DNA of 64,000 nt from Actinomycetospora sp. NBRC 106378 (GTDB taxonomy: Bacteria; Actinomycetota; Actinomycetes; Mycobacteriales; Pseudonocardiaceae). The stretch is from positions 124,001 to 188,000 of the forward strand of contig NZ_BSTT01000002.1 of NCBI RefSeq assembly GCF_030269685.1, read 5' to 3'. Shown here piece by piece: positions 34,243-42,767 of the stretch. The notes beneath the pieces are model-generated. The model saw only the letters and a program-made list of their open reading frames with translations, had not been told where the DNA came from and did not search any database. Numbering within the stretch: position 1 is the first letter of the stretch; each line of letters begins with the position of its first letter. The position numbers and the translations under genes were made by a program.

Positions 34243-35286
34243 ATGCGCAGCGTCCTCGTGCAGGACGGCCGGGTCGGGGTCGTGGAGGTCGCCGACCCGG
34301 AGCCCGGTCCGGGGGAGGTCGTCGTCGACGTCCTCGCGTGCGGGGTGTGCGGGTCGGACCTGCACTGCGCCCGGCACGGCGCCGCCGTCAACGCGGCCAC
34401 CCGCCACGCGCTCGGCGTCGAGCTGCTGGATATCGCGCGTCCGGTCAGCCTCGGGCACGAGTTCGTCGGGGCGATCTCGGAGTACGGCGCGAACACCCAG
34501 CAGACGCTGCCGGCGGGCACGCGCGTGGTGTCGATGGCCGCGCTCATGCGGGCGACCCGGGCGTGCGTCGGGTTCAGCGGACCCGAGGTCCCCGGCGGCT
34601 GCTCGGACCGCATGCTGCTCTCCGAGCCGCTGCTCATGCCGGTGCCCGACCACGTCGACACCGCCGTCGCGGCGCTCACCGCGCCGCTGGTCGCCGCGTC
34701 GCGGACCGTGGACGGGGCGGGACTCGGCCCGGACGACGTCGTGGCCGTCATCGGCTGCGGACCCGTCGGCCTCGCGGTCCTTGCCGTCCTGAGGAGCCGT
34801 GGCCGGCGTCGGATCGTCGCCGTCGACCTCTCGCCCGCGCGACGCGAGCTCGCCGGGCGGATGGGGGCCGACGTCGTCGTCGACCCGGCCCGGACGCTCG
34901 GGCCGCTCCCACTGCGACCGCCCGTCGCCTTCGCGTGCGGTGGCGCGCCGGGCAGTCAGCGGGCGGTGGCCGACGGGTCGGACACCCCGCGGACCGTCCT
35001 CGCGGGCCCGTGCCTGGACACCGACTCGCTCGGGGCGGAGGAGATCGACGTGCGGTTCGCGCCGATGTGCTCGCCGGACCGGTTCTTCGACGTCTTCGAC
35101 GAGCTGTGCGCCGGGAGGCTCGACGTCGCCCCGATGATCTCGGACCACGTCTCGCTCGACGAGGTGCCCGGGGCCCTGACGCGCCTCGCGACCGACCCGT
35201 GCGACGCGAAGGTCCTCGTCGACCCGTCGCGGGCGGCACCCGCCGGAGTGGCCGAACCGGTCGACGTCGCGCGGGCGACGGTCTGA
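34243..35286 (+). CDS. Zinc-type alcohol dehydrogenase-like protein
   Basis: 347 residues. The catalytic zinc site is shown by CGVCGSDLHC and GHEFVG. The cofactor motif is GCGPVGLAVLA at about 170. The usual four-cysteine structural zinc loop is missing: only ATRACVGFSG and PGGCSDRM are seen. The C-terminal half continues normally to DAKVLVDPSR. Medium-chain NAD(P)-dependent alcohol oxidation is likely. The gene is divergent from the AraC regulator, which points to substrate-induced expression. Confidence 0.88.
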   Translation: MRSVLVQDGRVGVVEVADPEPGPGEVVVDVLACGVCGSDLHCARHGAAVNAATRHALGVELLDIARPVSLGHEFVGAISEYGANTQQTLPAGTRVVSMAALMRATRACVGFSGPEVPGGCSDRMLLSEPLLMPVPDHVDTAVAALTAPLVAASRTVDGAGLGPDDVVAVIGCGPVGLAVLAVLRSRGRRRIVAVDLSPARRELAGRMGADVVVDPARTLGPLPLRPPVAFACGGAPGSQRAVADGSDTPRTVLAGPCLDTDSLGAEEIDVRFAPMCSPDRFFDVFDELCAGRLDVAPMISDHVSLDEVPGALTRLATDPCDAKVLVDPSRAAPAGVAEPVDVARATV

Positions 35287-35290
35287 CGGG

Positions 35291-35608
35291 TCAGGGCGCG
35301 GAGGTCGCCGTCCGCAGGCCCCCCGCGTCGAGGACGAGGTGGTCCTGCCCGTGTTCCCGGACGAGCAGCGCCTCCTCGATCTGCGCGAGGAGGGACTGCA
35401 GGCGGGCGGCCTCGTGGTCGTCGTCGGCCGGGGCGCCGAGGTGCTCGGTGAGGCTCGCGGCGTCGACGTGCAGCTGGACCGGCGGCTCGATCGGCTCGCC
35501 GTCGAGGGCGGCGAGGGCGAGCCCCGGGGTGCCGGCCGCGGCGTCGGTGAGGTCGGCGCGGAAGCCGAGCGCCGAGCGGAAGCGGTCGTAGCGTTCCTGT
35601 GGGTCCAT
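35291..35608 (-). CDS. Conserved hypothetical protein
   Basis: 105 residues from an ATG at 35608 (MDPQERYDRFRSALGFRADL). The sequence is acidic and helical with a final HLVLDAGGLRTATSAP. No domain was recognised. It is convergent with the alcohol dehydrogenase gene with a 4-bp gap. Codon use fits a real gene. Longer in-frame extensions upstream reach into the 35609-35920 intergenic region and lack a better start. Confidence 0.65.
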   Translation of the reverse strand: MDPQERYDRFRSALGFRADLTDAAAGTPGLALAALDGEPIEPPVQLHVDAASLTEHLGAPADDDHEAARLQSLLAQIEEALLVREHGQDHLVLDAGGLRTATSAP

Positions 35609-35920
35609 GGGTACCTCCGGGTCTGCGAGCCACCGATGGTCCGCACGGACCCGGGGGTACGCCACGGAGGGCGGGTGTGACGTGGCGCCGGGCCTCCGTG
35701 ACGTCGCCGACGGTGTGGCGTTCCCGTCACCGGACGCCCCCGTGACGCTCTCCTGCCACGGTTCGTAGCCGATGTTGCGGTCCGTGGTGAACGGGGCCAA
35801 ACCAAGGTCACCTGATCGAGTGGACCGGCGGGCGACCTCACGCAAAGACACCACGAACGGCGGTGCAGGGGCGAGATCCGAAGTCGGACGATCTTTTGCG
35901 TACCACGTTCGGGAGGTCGG
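35609..35920. other. Intergenic region upstream of the GNAT-MoeY-DGC operon
   Basis: This 312-bp region contains several GTGACG-type words and the ribosome binding site GGGAGG before the 35921 gene. It is less GC-rich around 35790-35900 and probably holds divergent promoters. No clear long palindrome, riboswitch or small gene was seen. Confidence 0.45.
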
Positions 35921-36568
35921 ATGTCTGCGGGGATCGTGTGCGACGAGCGGGTCGAGTCGGCGGTTCCGTCGTCGAGGCCGGACCTGCACGTCGTCGTCGC
36001 CACACCGGGTGAGGACCCCTGGGCCTGGCGTTGCTACCGGGAGGGGCTCCGGGAGGCGTACGAGTACTACGGCGTCGGCGCGGCCCAGAATCTCGACGAG
36101 TCGCGGACGGCGCTGTTCATCACCGTCTTCACCGCGGCAGGGCACGCCGTCGGCGGTGCGCGGTTCCTCGGCCCGCACCGCGAGGCCGCCCAGATCGACA
36201 CGCTCGCCCTCTGGCGCGACGAACCGGCGGCGTGGGCGGCCCTGACTCCCTACGCCCTCGACGGCGTCGTCGACCTCGAGGGTGCGTGGGTTCGCCGGGG
36301 CGTCCCCGAGCGCGCGGCGGTGGTCGCGGCGGTGCGACGGATGCCCCTCGACGGAGCGGCCATGCTCGGCGTCCGCTGGTGTGTGGCGGCCGCCGCGGAG
36401 CACAGCCTTCCGCTGTGGCTCGCGAGCGGGTGCGAGATCCTGGACGTGCCCTCCGTGCCCTATCCCGACGAGCGCTACGCCACCCGGCTCGTGGTCTGGG
36501 ACGGCGATCGGGGCCTGGTCCCCGCGCCCCGGACCGCGGCCGACGACGCGACGGAGGTCCGGCCGTGA
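35921..36568 (+). CDS. GNAT-fold-like protein upstream of the MoeY-type gene
   Basis: 215 residues. It resembles N-acyl amino acid synthase/autoinducer-synthase-like GNAT proteins: WRCYREGLREAYEYYGVG, then ALFITVFTAAGHAVGGARFL, with a later WCVAAAAEHSLPLWLASGCE and PYPDERYATRLVVWD. The stop overlaps the start of the ThiF-nitroreductase gene (GTGA), so the two are coupled. An acyl- or aminoacyl-transfer role for the pair is inferred. The family assignment is from the pattern only. Confidence 0.7.
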   Translation: MSAGIVCDERVESAVPSSRPDLHVVVATPGEDPWAWRCYREGLREAYEYYGVGAAQNLDESRTALFITVFTAAGHAVGGARFLGPHREAAQIDTLALWRDEPAAWAALTPYALDGVVDLEGAWVRRGVPERAAVVAAVRRMPLDGAAMLGVRWCVAAAAEHSLPLWLASGCEILDVPSVPYPDERYATRLVVWDGDRGLVPAPRTAADDATEVRP

Positions 36569-38652
36569 GCGACATCAGAGCAGTGGTCCTCGGCGACGAC
36601 GAGGCGGGCGAGTTCCTGGCGGACCCCACGGTGGTGGTCCAGGACCGCCGCGAATCCCAGCTGGCCGACCTGGGGGACCTGCGCCGCGACCTGCCGCAGG
36701 ACCGGTCGACGCGCTGGGTCTACTACCCCTGGCGTCGCACCCTCGTCGGCCTGCTCGGCCCGGAGTCGTTCCGCCGGCTCCGGCTCGACCGCAACCGCAA
36801 CAAGATCACGGGGGACGAGCAGCGCCGGTTCGACGGACTCACCGTCGCGGTCGCAGGACTCTCCGTCGGCCACTCCATCGCGCACACGCTGGTGCAGGAA
36901 GGGCTCTGCGGCCGCATCCGGCTGGCCGACTTCGACGTGATCGAGGTGTCCAACCTCAACCGGATCCCGGCGACGGTCCTCGACATCGGACTCAACAAGG
37001 CGGTGGTGGCGGCCCGTCGGCTCGCCGAACTCGACCCGTACCTCGAGGTCGAGGCCCACGAGGACGGGGTCCAGCCCGCGGACGTCGACGCCTTCCTCGA
37101 CGGGGTCGACGTCCTCATCGAGGAGGCGGACTCCCTCGACGTCAAGGTCCTCCTCCGTGAGCAGGCCCGCGCCCGCGGTATCCCCGTCCTGATGGCGACC
37201 AGCGACCGCGGGCTGGTGGACGTCGAGCGGTTCGACCTCGAGCCCGACCGACCGTTGTTCCACGGCCTGGCCGGTGACCTCGACTCGGCCTCGTTGCGCG
37301 GTCTCACCACCCGGGACAAGGCGCCGCACGTGGCTCGCATCATCGGCGCCGCCGATCTGTCCGCGCGCTTCGCCGCGTCGATGGTCGAGGTGGACACCTC
37401 CCTGTCGACCTGGCCGCAACTCGCGAGCGACGTCGTGCTCGGTGCGGCCACCGTGGCCGCGGCGGTGCGCCGGTTCGGCCTGGGACAGCCGCTCCCGTCC
37501 GGCCGGTGCCGCATCGACCTCGACGACCACCTCGCCGAGCTGTCCCTCCCCGAGGAGCCGACCGGGCCGTCGGTGCCCGCTCCACGGACCTCGTCGGAGG
37601 CGCCGGCCGACGACGACCGAGCGGCGATCCTCGAGGCGATCGGTCGCGCCCCGTCAGGCGGCAACGTCCAGCCCTGGCGGACCGAGACGACCGCGGACGA
37701 GGTGCGCCTCTTCCTCGACCGGACCCGGACGACGACGATGGACGTCGAGTTCCGCGGCAGCCTCGTGGCTCTCGGCGCGGCCCTGTTCAACGCCCGGGTG
37801 GTTGCCGCGCAGCGGGCACGTCTCGGTACGGCGGAGATCGCGATCTCCGAAGCGGCGGGCCCGGACGACCTCGTCGCTCGACTGCGGCTCGGGACCGGGA
37901 CCGACGAACGGCTGCAGCGTCTCGACGTGCTCGCCCGCGGCACCAACCGGGGGCGCGGGGACGCACGGCCGCTCACCACCTACCAGCGGTACGCCCTGAC
38001 CGAGTCCGCTCTCGCCGAGGGCGGCCGATGTCACCTCGTCGAGCGAGGACCGTTGCTCGACCACCTCGGAGAGCTGCTCGCCCGCGCCGACCGGGTCCGC
38101 TACCTGACCGAGACGCTCCACCGGGAGATGTTCGCGGAGCTCGTGATGTCGGGCGGGCCCCGCGCGGAGGGGATCGACGTCGCGTCCCTCGCGCTGGACG
38201 AGGCGGACCTCGCCAAGCTGACCACCGCCGGACGGCCCGAGGTGATGGCGCTGCTCGCGGACTGGGACGCCGGCGCCGCGCTCGGCGACGACACCCGGGA
38301 ACGGGTCGCCTCGAGTTCCGGGCTCGCGGTGGTGGCGGTCGAGGGGCGAGGAGCGGCAGACTTCGTCCGCGGGGGGCAGGCGGTCGAGTCGGTGTGGGTC
38401 ACCGCGGAGTCGCTGGGGCTCGCGGTCCACCCGGTGTCGCCGGTGTTCCTCTACGGCATCGACGACGCGGGGCGTGCAGAGCTCTCCCCGCGGTACGCGG
38501 ACGAGCTGGCGGTCCTGCAGGGGGGCTTTCGTGACGTGGTCGGACTGGTGGACGGGGAGTCGATCGCCCTCGTGCTGCGGCTCAGCCACACCGGGGCAGC
38601 ACCCGTGCGCAGTCTGCGACGACCGATCACTGAGTGGCACCGCACTGCCTGA
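36565..38652 (+). CDS. Rv1355c/MoeY family ThiF-nitroreductase fusion protein
   Basis: 695 residues from a GTG overlapping the GNAT-like gene. The N-terminal half is an E1-like ThiF/MoeB domain: GLSVGHSIAHTLVQEGLCG (nucleotide site from about residue 97), RLADFDVIEVSNLNRIPA and NKAVVAARRLAELDPYLEV. The CxxC zinc pairs of true MoeB/ThiF are not seen. The C-terminal half (about 350-690) is nitroreductase-like with APSGGNVQPWRTE. Mycobacterium tuberculosis Rv1355c has the same fusion and length class and lies beside Rv1354c, as here with the 38681 gene. The reaction is unknown; adenylation plus flavin redox chemistry is implied. Confidence 0.88.
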   Translation: MSDIRAVVLGDDEAGEFLADPTVVVQDRRESQLADLGDLRRDLPQDRSTRWVYYPWRRTLVGLLGPESFRRLRLDRNRNKITGDEQRRFDGLTVAVAGLSVGHSIAHTLVQEGLCGRIRLADFDVIEVSNLNRIPATVLDIGLNKAVVAARRLAELDPYLEVEAHEDGVQPADVDAFLDGVDVLIEEADSLDVKVLLREQARARGIPVLMATSDRGLVDVERFDLEPDRPLFHGLAGDLDSASLRGLTTRDKAPHVARIIGAADLSARFAASMVEVDTSLSTWPQLASDVVLGAATVAAAVRRFGLGQPLPSGRCRIDLDDHLAELSLPEEPTGPSVPAPRTSSEAPADDDRAAILEAIGRAPSGGNVQPWRTETTADEVRLFLDRTRTTTMDVEFRGSLVALGAALFNARVVAAQRARLGTAEIAISEAAGPDDLVARLRLGTGTDERLQRLDVLARGTNRGRGDARPLTTYQRYALTESALAEGGRCHLVERGPLLDHLGELLARADRVRYLTETLHREMFAELVMSGGPRAEGIDVASLALDEADLAKLTTAGRPEVMALLADWDAGAALGDDTRERVASSSGLAVVAVEGRGAADFVRGGQAVESVWVTAESLGLAVHPVSPVFLYGIDDAGRAELSPRYADELAVLQGGFRDVVGLVDGESIALVLRLSHTGAAPVRSLRRPITEWHRTA

Positions 38653-38680
38653 ATGGCCCAGCATCCGTTACGCTCTGTGC

Positions 38681-40549
38681 GTGAGCGATCCCGAGTGCGA
38701 TCAACCGGGAAACCTCGATGAGCTCGTGACCTCGGTGGCCACCTCGCTCATGGGGGTGGACTCGGCTGGTCTGCGGCCTGCCGCGGAGCAGGTGCTGCGC
38801 TCGCTCGTGCAGTATTTCCAGGTCGATCTCAGCTTCCTGCGCTTCCACACCGCCCGTCGGACGACCACTCTGATGGCCGAGTGGCCGCCCCGGGAGAACA
38901 TCCCCGACCCCGATCCACTCGGGGTCGTCGAGTTCGCCACCGCCGACCCGGTGTTCGCCGCCAACGAGCACCTCAGCGACATCATGATCGTGCGGCCGGT
39001 GGGCAGCGACGACTACCAGAAGCGGGTGCAACAGGCCGCCGGCGTGCAGTCCACGTCCTTGGCGATGGTGCCCCTACGCCAGGACGGCCGGACGACGGGC
39101 GGCCTCGGCTTCATCAAGTACGGCGACCGCGGCTGGGACGACGACGAGCTCCGGGCGCTGAAGACCATCGCGCTGCTGTTCGCGCAGATGCAGGGCCGGA
39201 TGGCCGCCGAGGAGCGGCTGCGCCACATCGCCCACCACGACGAGCTCACCGGTCTGCCGAACCGGCGCGCGCTCATGGAGCACCTCACCGGCGTGCTGGA
39301 GGACGCCGAACCGGGCACCCGGGCGCTGCTGTTCATCGACGTCGACCGGCTCAAGGCGATGAACGACTTCCTCGGCCACGAGGCCGGGGACCGGTTCATC
39401 GTGGAGATCGCCGAGCGCCTCCGCGCGGCCGTCGACCCCGCCGACGTCGTCGCCCGATTGGGTGGAGATGAACTCGTGGTCTCCGTCGCCGGGACGTGCT
39501 CGGAGGCGCGCGCCGTGGCCCTCGCCGAACGCATCCAGCGGGCGATCGCCGAACCCATCCAGCTCGGCGGGCAGTCCCTCGGGCGCACCGTCAGCGTGGG
39601 CATCGCGGTGATGGAGCCGGCGTCGGTCTCGCTCGCGCAGTGGCTGCGGTCGGCCGACCACGCGGTGCTCGTGGCCAAGAAGCGCGGCGGCAACAACGTC
39701 GTGGTGTTCACCGCGGAGATGGAGAAGCGCGAGCAGGTGCGCGTCGCGGTGGAGATGAACCTGCTGACCGCGATCCGCGACGGCTCCCTGACGGTGGCGT
39801 ACCAGCCGATCGTCGACCTCCGCACCCGCATCCCCGTCGGCGTCGAGACCCTCGTGCGGTGGAACCACCCGACGCTCGGCCCCGTCGCCCCGGAGCTGTT
39901 CGTGGGCGTCGCCGAGGCCACCAACCTCGCGGGGGAGCTGGGCGACTGGGTGCTCGGCGAGGCGTGCAAGCAGTTCGCGACGTGGCGCGCGGAGCTGCCC
40001 GCCGGGACGATGGACGGGTTCGCCATCTCGGTGAACATCTCACCGGTCCAGCTGATCGCCATCGACTTCGTCGCCACGGTGGCGAACACCCTCGAGCGCT
40101 ACGGGCTGTCGGGCCGGGACCTGATCCTCGAGGTCACCGAGCACGCCGTGGTCAGCGACGACGCGGCGGCCCGGAAGACGCTGCACGGCCTGCGGTCGCT
40201 CGGCGTCTGCATCGCCATCGACGACTTCGGCACCGGGTACAGCTCGCTCGCCCAGCTCAAGGCGTTCCCGGTGAACACGCTCAAGATCGACCGCGGGTTC
40301 GTGCTGGACCTCGGCCACAGCACCGACGACCACGCGATCGTCCGCTCCATCATCAAGCTCGCGGAGTCCTTCGGCCTGGACCTCATCGCGGAGGGCGTGG
40401 AGAGCGAGGAGGCCGCGGCCACGCTCGTCGAGCTGGGCTGCCGCGTCGCGCAGGGCTACCTGTTCTCGCGACCGCTCCCGGCCGAGCGGGTCGCGTCCGC
40501 CCTCCGGACCCGGACCAGCGGGACGTACTCGCGCGGCGCGGCGTCCTAG
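38681..40549 (+). CDS. GAF-GGDEF-EAL bifunctional-type cyclic di-GMP protein (Rv1354c-like)
   Basis: 622 residues from a GTG, close to Rv1354c of M. tuberculosis. A GAF domain covers about 30-180. The GGDEF domain (about 190-345) has DELTGLPNRRAL, FIDVDRLKAMND and an active-site GGDEL, with Leu in the last position. The EAL domain (about 370-610) has ETLVRW, SVNISP, LEVTEHAV, DDFGTGYSS, KIDRGFV and AEGVES, so phosphodiesterase residues are complete. It can be expected to degrade c-di-GMP, and cyclase activity is uncertain. It sits 28 bp after the MoeY-type gene. Confidence 0.93.
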   Translation: MSDPECDQPGNLDELVTSVATSLMGVDSAGLRPAAEQVLRSLVQYFQVDLSFLRFHTARRTTTLMAEWPPRENIPDPDPLGVVEFATADPVFAANEHLSDIMIVRPVGSDDYQKRVQQAAGVQSTSLAMVPLRQDGRTTGGLGFIKYGDRGWDDDELRALKTIALLFAQMQGRMAAEERLRHIAHHDELTGLPNRRALMEHLTGVLEDAEPGTRALLFIDVDRLKAMNDFLGHEAGDRFIVEIAERLRAAVDPADVVARLGGDELVVSVAGTCSEARAVALAERIQRAIAEPIQLGGQSLGRTVSVGIAVMEPASVSLAQWLRSADHAVLVAKKRGGNNVVVFTAEMEKREQVRVAVEMNLLTAIRDGSLTVAYQPIVDLRTRIPVGVETLVRWNHPTLGPVAPELFVGVAEATNLAGELGDWVLGEACKQFATWRAELPAGTMDGFAISVNISPVQLIAIDFVATVANTLERYGLSGRDLILEVTEHAVVSDDAAARKTLHGLRSLGVCIAIDDFGTGYSSLAQLKAFPVNTLKIDRGFVLDLGHSTDDHAIVRSIIKLAESFGLDLIAEGVESEEAAATLVELGCRVAQGYLFSRPLPAERVASALRTRTSGTYSRGAAS

Positions 40550-40562
40550 TCGGAGGCCGGAC

Positions 40563-40679
40563 TCAGCGCTCGGTGTCGGCGTCGTCCTCGACGGGATCCA
40601 TCCGCTCCGGGTCGGGCAGCTCGGTGCCGTCCCAGAGGTCGCCGATCAGGTCGCGCAGGTTCCCCAGGAGCAGACTCAT
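40563..40679 (-). CDS. Small acidic protein (38 residues)
   Basis: ATG at 40679 with a GGGGGACCACC leader just upstream; the protein begins MSLLLGNLRDLIGDLWDGTE, continues LPDPERMDPVEDDADTER and stops at 40563. An amphipathic N-terminal helix is followed by an acidic tail. Start, ribosome binding site and high GC third positions support translation, but the size makes this a prediction. It converges with the c-di-GMP gene and is divergent from the S9 peptidase. Confidence 0.5.
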   Translation of the reverse strand: MSLLLGNLRDLIGDLWDGTELPDPERMDPVEDDADTER

Positions 40680-40814
40680 GGTGGTCCCCCGATCCACGGT
40701 GCTCGTCACGCGGCCGCCCGTTTCGTTTCACGCGTACCCCAGGCCTGTGCACGGTAACCGCTCGACGGTGCGGTCACGGAACCGGACCGATCACGAAAGG
40801 GTCTGCGGACTAGC

Positions 40815-42734
40815 GTGCACGCCGTGACCCCGGTGACCTCGGACCTCGTCGTGACCGCCGCCGTCCGCCTCGACGGGGTGATCCCCGACGGCGACGCCGT
40901 GGTGTGGGGGGAGGGTCGGGCCTCGGACGGGGGCCGCGTGCAGCTCGTGCGCCGCACTCCGGAAGGGGTCACGAACGACCTGCTGCCCGCGGGCTCCAAC
41001 GTCCGCACCGCCGTGCACGAGTACGGCGGCGGCGCGTGGTGGGTGCACGACGGCGTCGTGTTCACCGTCGACTGGGCCGACCAGCGGCTGCGGCGGGTCG
41101 TCGACGGCGAGGTCACCCTGCTGACCCCGGAGCCCGCCGTCCCTCGCGGCGACCGCTACGCCGACGGCCACGTCGCCCCCGACGGCACCTGGCTCGTCTG
41201 CGTCCGCGAGCACCACCCCTCCGCCGGCGCGCCGGCGACCGAGGTGGTCAACGAGGTCGTGCGGCTGTCGGCGGTGGCGGAGTCCGAACCGGAGGTCCTC
41301 GTCAGCGGCCCGGACTTCGTGGCCGCGCCCCGGCTCTCGCGCGACGGGCGGCAGCTGGCCTGGCTGTCGTGGGACCACCCCTCGATGCCGTGGGACGACG
41401 TCGTGCTCACGGTGCGCGCGCTCGACTCCGGCGAGGAGACCGTCGTCGCCGGCGGCCCGGGCGAGTCGGTGTCCGAGCCCGCCTGGCACGACGACGGGTC
41501 GCTGACCTTCATCTCCGACCGCACCGGCTGGTGGAACCTCTACCGCTACGCCGACGGCGTCGTGCGCCCCCTCGTCGAGCTCGAGGCCGAGATCGGGGAG
41601 CCCGGCTGGCAGCTCGGCGGCTCCCGCTACGCGGTTCTCGACGGAGCAACCGAGCACGCCGATAGGGGGTCGCTGGTCTTCGCGCGGTCGTCGGACGGGT
41701 TCGACGCGCTCGTGGTGCGGTCTCCGGACGGGGAGCTCACCGAACTCGACACCGGGTTCAGCGCGATCCGCTCCGTGCGGGCCGACGGCGACGGGGTCGT
41801 GTGCATCGCCGGCAGCCCGACGGCCGAGCCCGGGGTGCACCGGGTGTCGCTCGCCGGGGAGGTGACCACTCTGCGGCCGCCCCGCGACCTCGGCCTCGAC
41901 CCGGCGACGATCTCGGTGCCCGAGCCGATGACGTTCCGCTCCGTCGGCCCCGACGGTGCCGCGCGCGACGCGCACGCGCTGTACTACCCGCCGTCGGGAA
42001 GCGTCTCCGGCGCGCCGCCGCTGCTGGTCGTGATCCACGGCGGCCCGACCGGCTCCGCGACCCCGGTGCTGGCGGTCGGCCTGCAGTACTGGACGAGCCA
42101 TGGGTTCGGCGTCGTCGACGTCAACTACGGCGGTTCGACGGGGTACGGCCGCGCCTACCGCGAGCAGCTCAAGGGGGCCTGGGGCATCGTCGACGTGGCC
42201 GACTGCCTGGCGGCCGCCCGCGCCCTCGCCGCGTCCGGGCGGGTCGACGCCGACCGGTTGGCCATCCGGGGCGGGTCGGCGGGCGGGTTCACGGTGCTGG
42301 CGTCGCTCGCGCGGCCCGACACCCCGTTCGCGGCCGGCGCCGACCACTTCGGCGTCGCGGACCTCGAGGCGCTCGCCCGCGACACGCACAAGTTCGAGTC
42401 GCGCTACCTCGACGGGCTGGTGGGCCCCTATCCCGAGGCCCGCGACGTGTACGTCGAGCGCTCGCCGCTCACGCACGTCGACCAGTTCTCGACGCCGCTC
42501 ATCGTCCTGCAGGGCGACGAGGACGCGATCGTGCCGCCGAACCAGTCGGAGATGATCGTCTCGGCCCTGCGCGACAAGGGCGTGCCGGTGGCGTACCTGC
42601 TCTTCGCCGGGGAACAGCACGGCTTCCGGGCGGCCGAGAACATCAAGCGGGCCCTCGACTCCGAGCTCGCCTTCTACGCGCGCCTGTTCGACCTGTCGGT
42701 CGACGTCCCGCCGGTGGAGATCGAGAACCTGTAG
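40815..42734 (+). CDS. S9 family (prolyl oligopeptidase-type) serine peptidase
   Basis: 639 residues from a GTG at 40815; a second GTG at 40824 is possible. The N-terminal part is a beta-propeller with repeated DGxxxF blocks (DDGSLTFISDRTGWWNLYRY). The C-terminal catalytic domain has GGPTGS (oxyanion hole), FGVVDVNYGGSTGYGR, the nucleophile GGSAGG (about 485), ALQGDEDAIVPPNQSEMI-type acid region and the histidine in EQHGF near 604. No signal peptide is seen, so it acts in the cytoplasm on small peptides. Confidence 0.95.
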   Translation: MHAVTPVTSDLVVTAAVRLDGVIPDGDAVVWGEGRASDGGRVQLVRRTPEGVTNDLLPAGSNVRTAVHEYGGGAWWVHDGVVFTVDWADQRLRRVVDGEVTLLTPEPAVPRGDRYADGHVAPDGTWLVCVREHHPSAGAPATEVVNEVVRLSAVAESEPEVLVSGPDFVAAPRLSRDGRQLAWLSWDHPSMPWDDVVLTVRALDSGEETVVAGGPGESVSEPAWHDDGSLTFISDRTGWWNLYRYADGVVRPLVELEAEIGEPGWQLGGSRYAVLDGATEHADRGSLVFARSSDGFDALVVRSPDGELTELDTGFSAIRSVRADGDGVVCIAGSPTAEPGVHRVSLAGEVTTLRPPRDLGLDPATISVPEPMTFRSVGPDGAARDAHALYYPPSGSVSGAPPLLVVIHGGPTGSATPVLAVGLQYWTSHGFGVVDVNYGGSTGYGRAYREQLKGAWGIVDVADCLAAARALAASGRVDADRLAIRGGSAGGFTVLASLARPDTPFAAGADHFGVADLEALARDTHKFESRYLDGLVGPYPEARDVYVERSPLTHVDQFSTPLIVLQGDEDAIVPPNQSEMIVSALRDKGVPVAYLLFAGEQHGFRAAENIKRALDSELAFYARLFDLSVDVPPVEIENL

Positions 42735-42767
42735 CGGATCCGACGGCCGGCCGGCCGGATCCGCTAC
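42731..42767. repeat. Palindrome starting at the S9 peptidase stop codon
   Basis: GTAGCGGATCCG (42731-42742) and CGGATCCGCTAC (42756-42767) are perfect 12-bp inverted arms around a GC-rich 13-bp loop with CCGG repeats. It contains the stop codon of the peptidase and ends just inside the end of the nuclease-like gene. It can act as a bidirectional terminator. A related palindrome lies on the other side of that gene at 43713. Confidence 0.85.
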
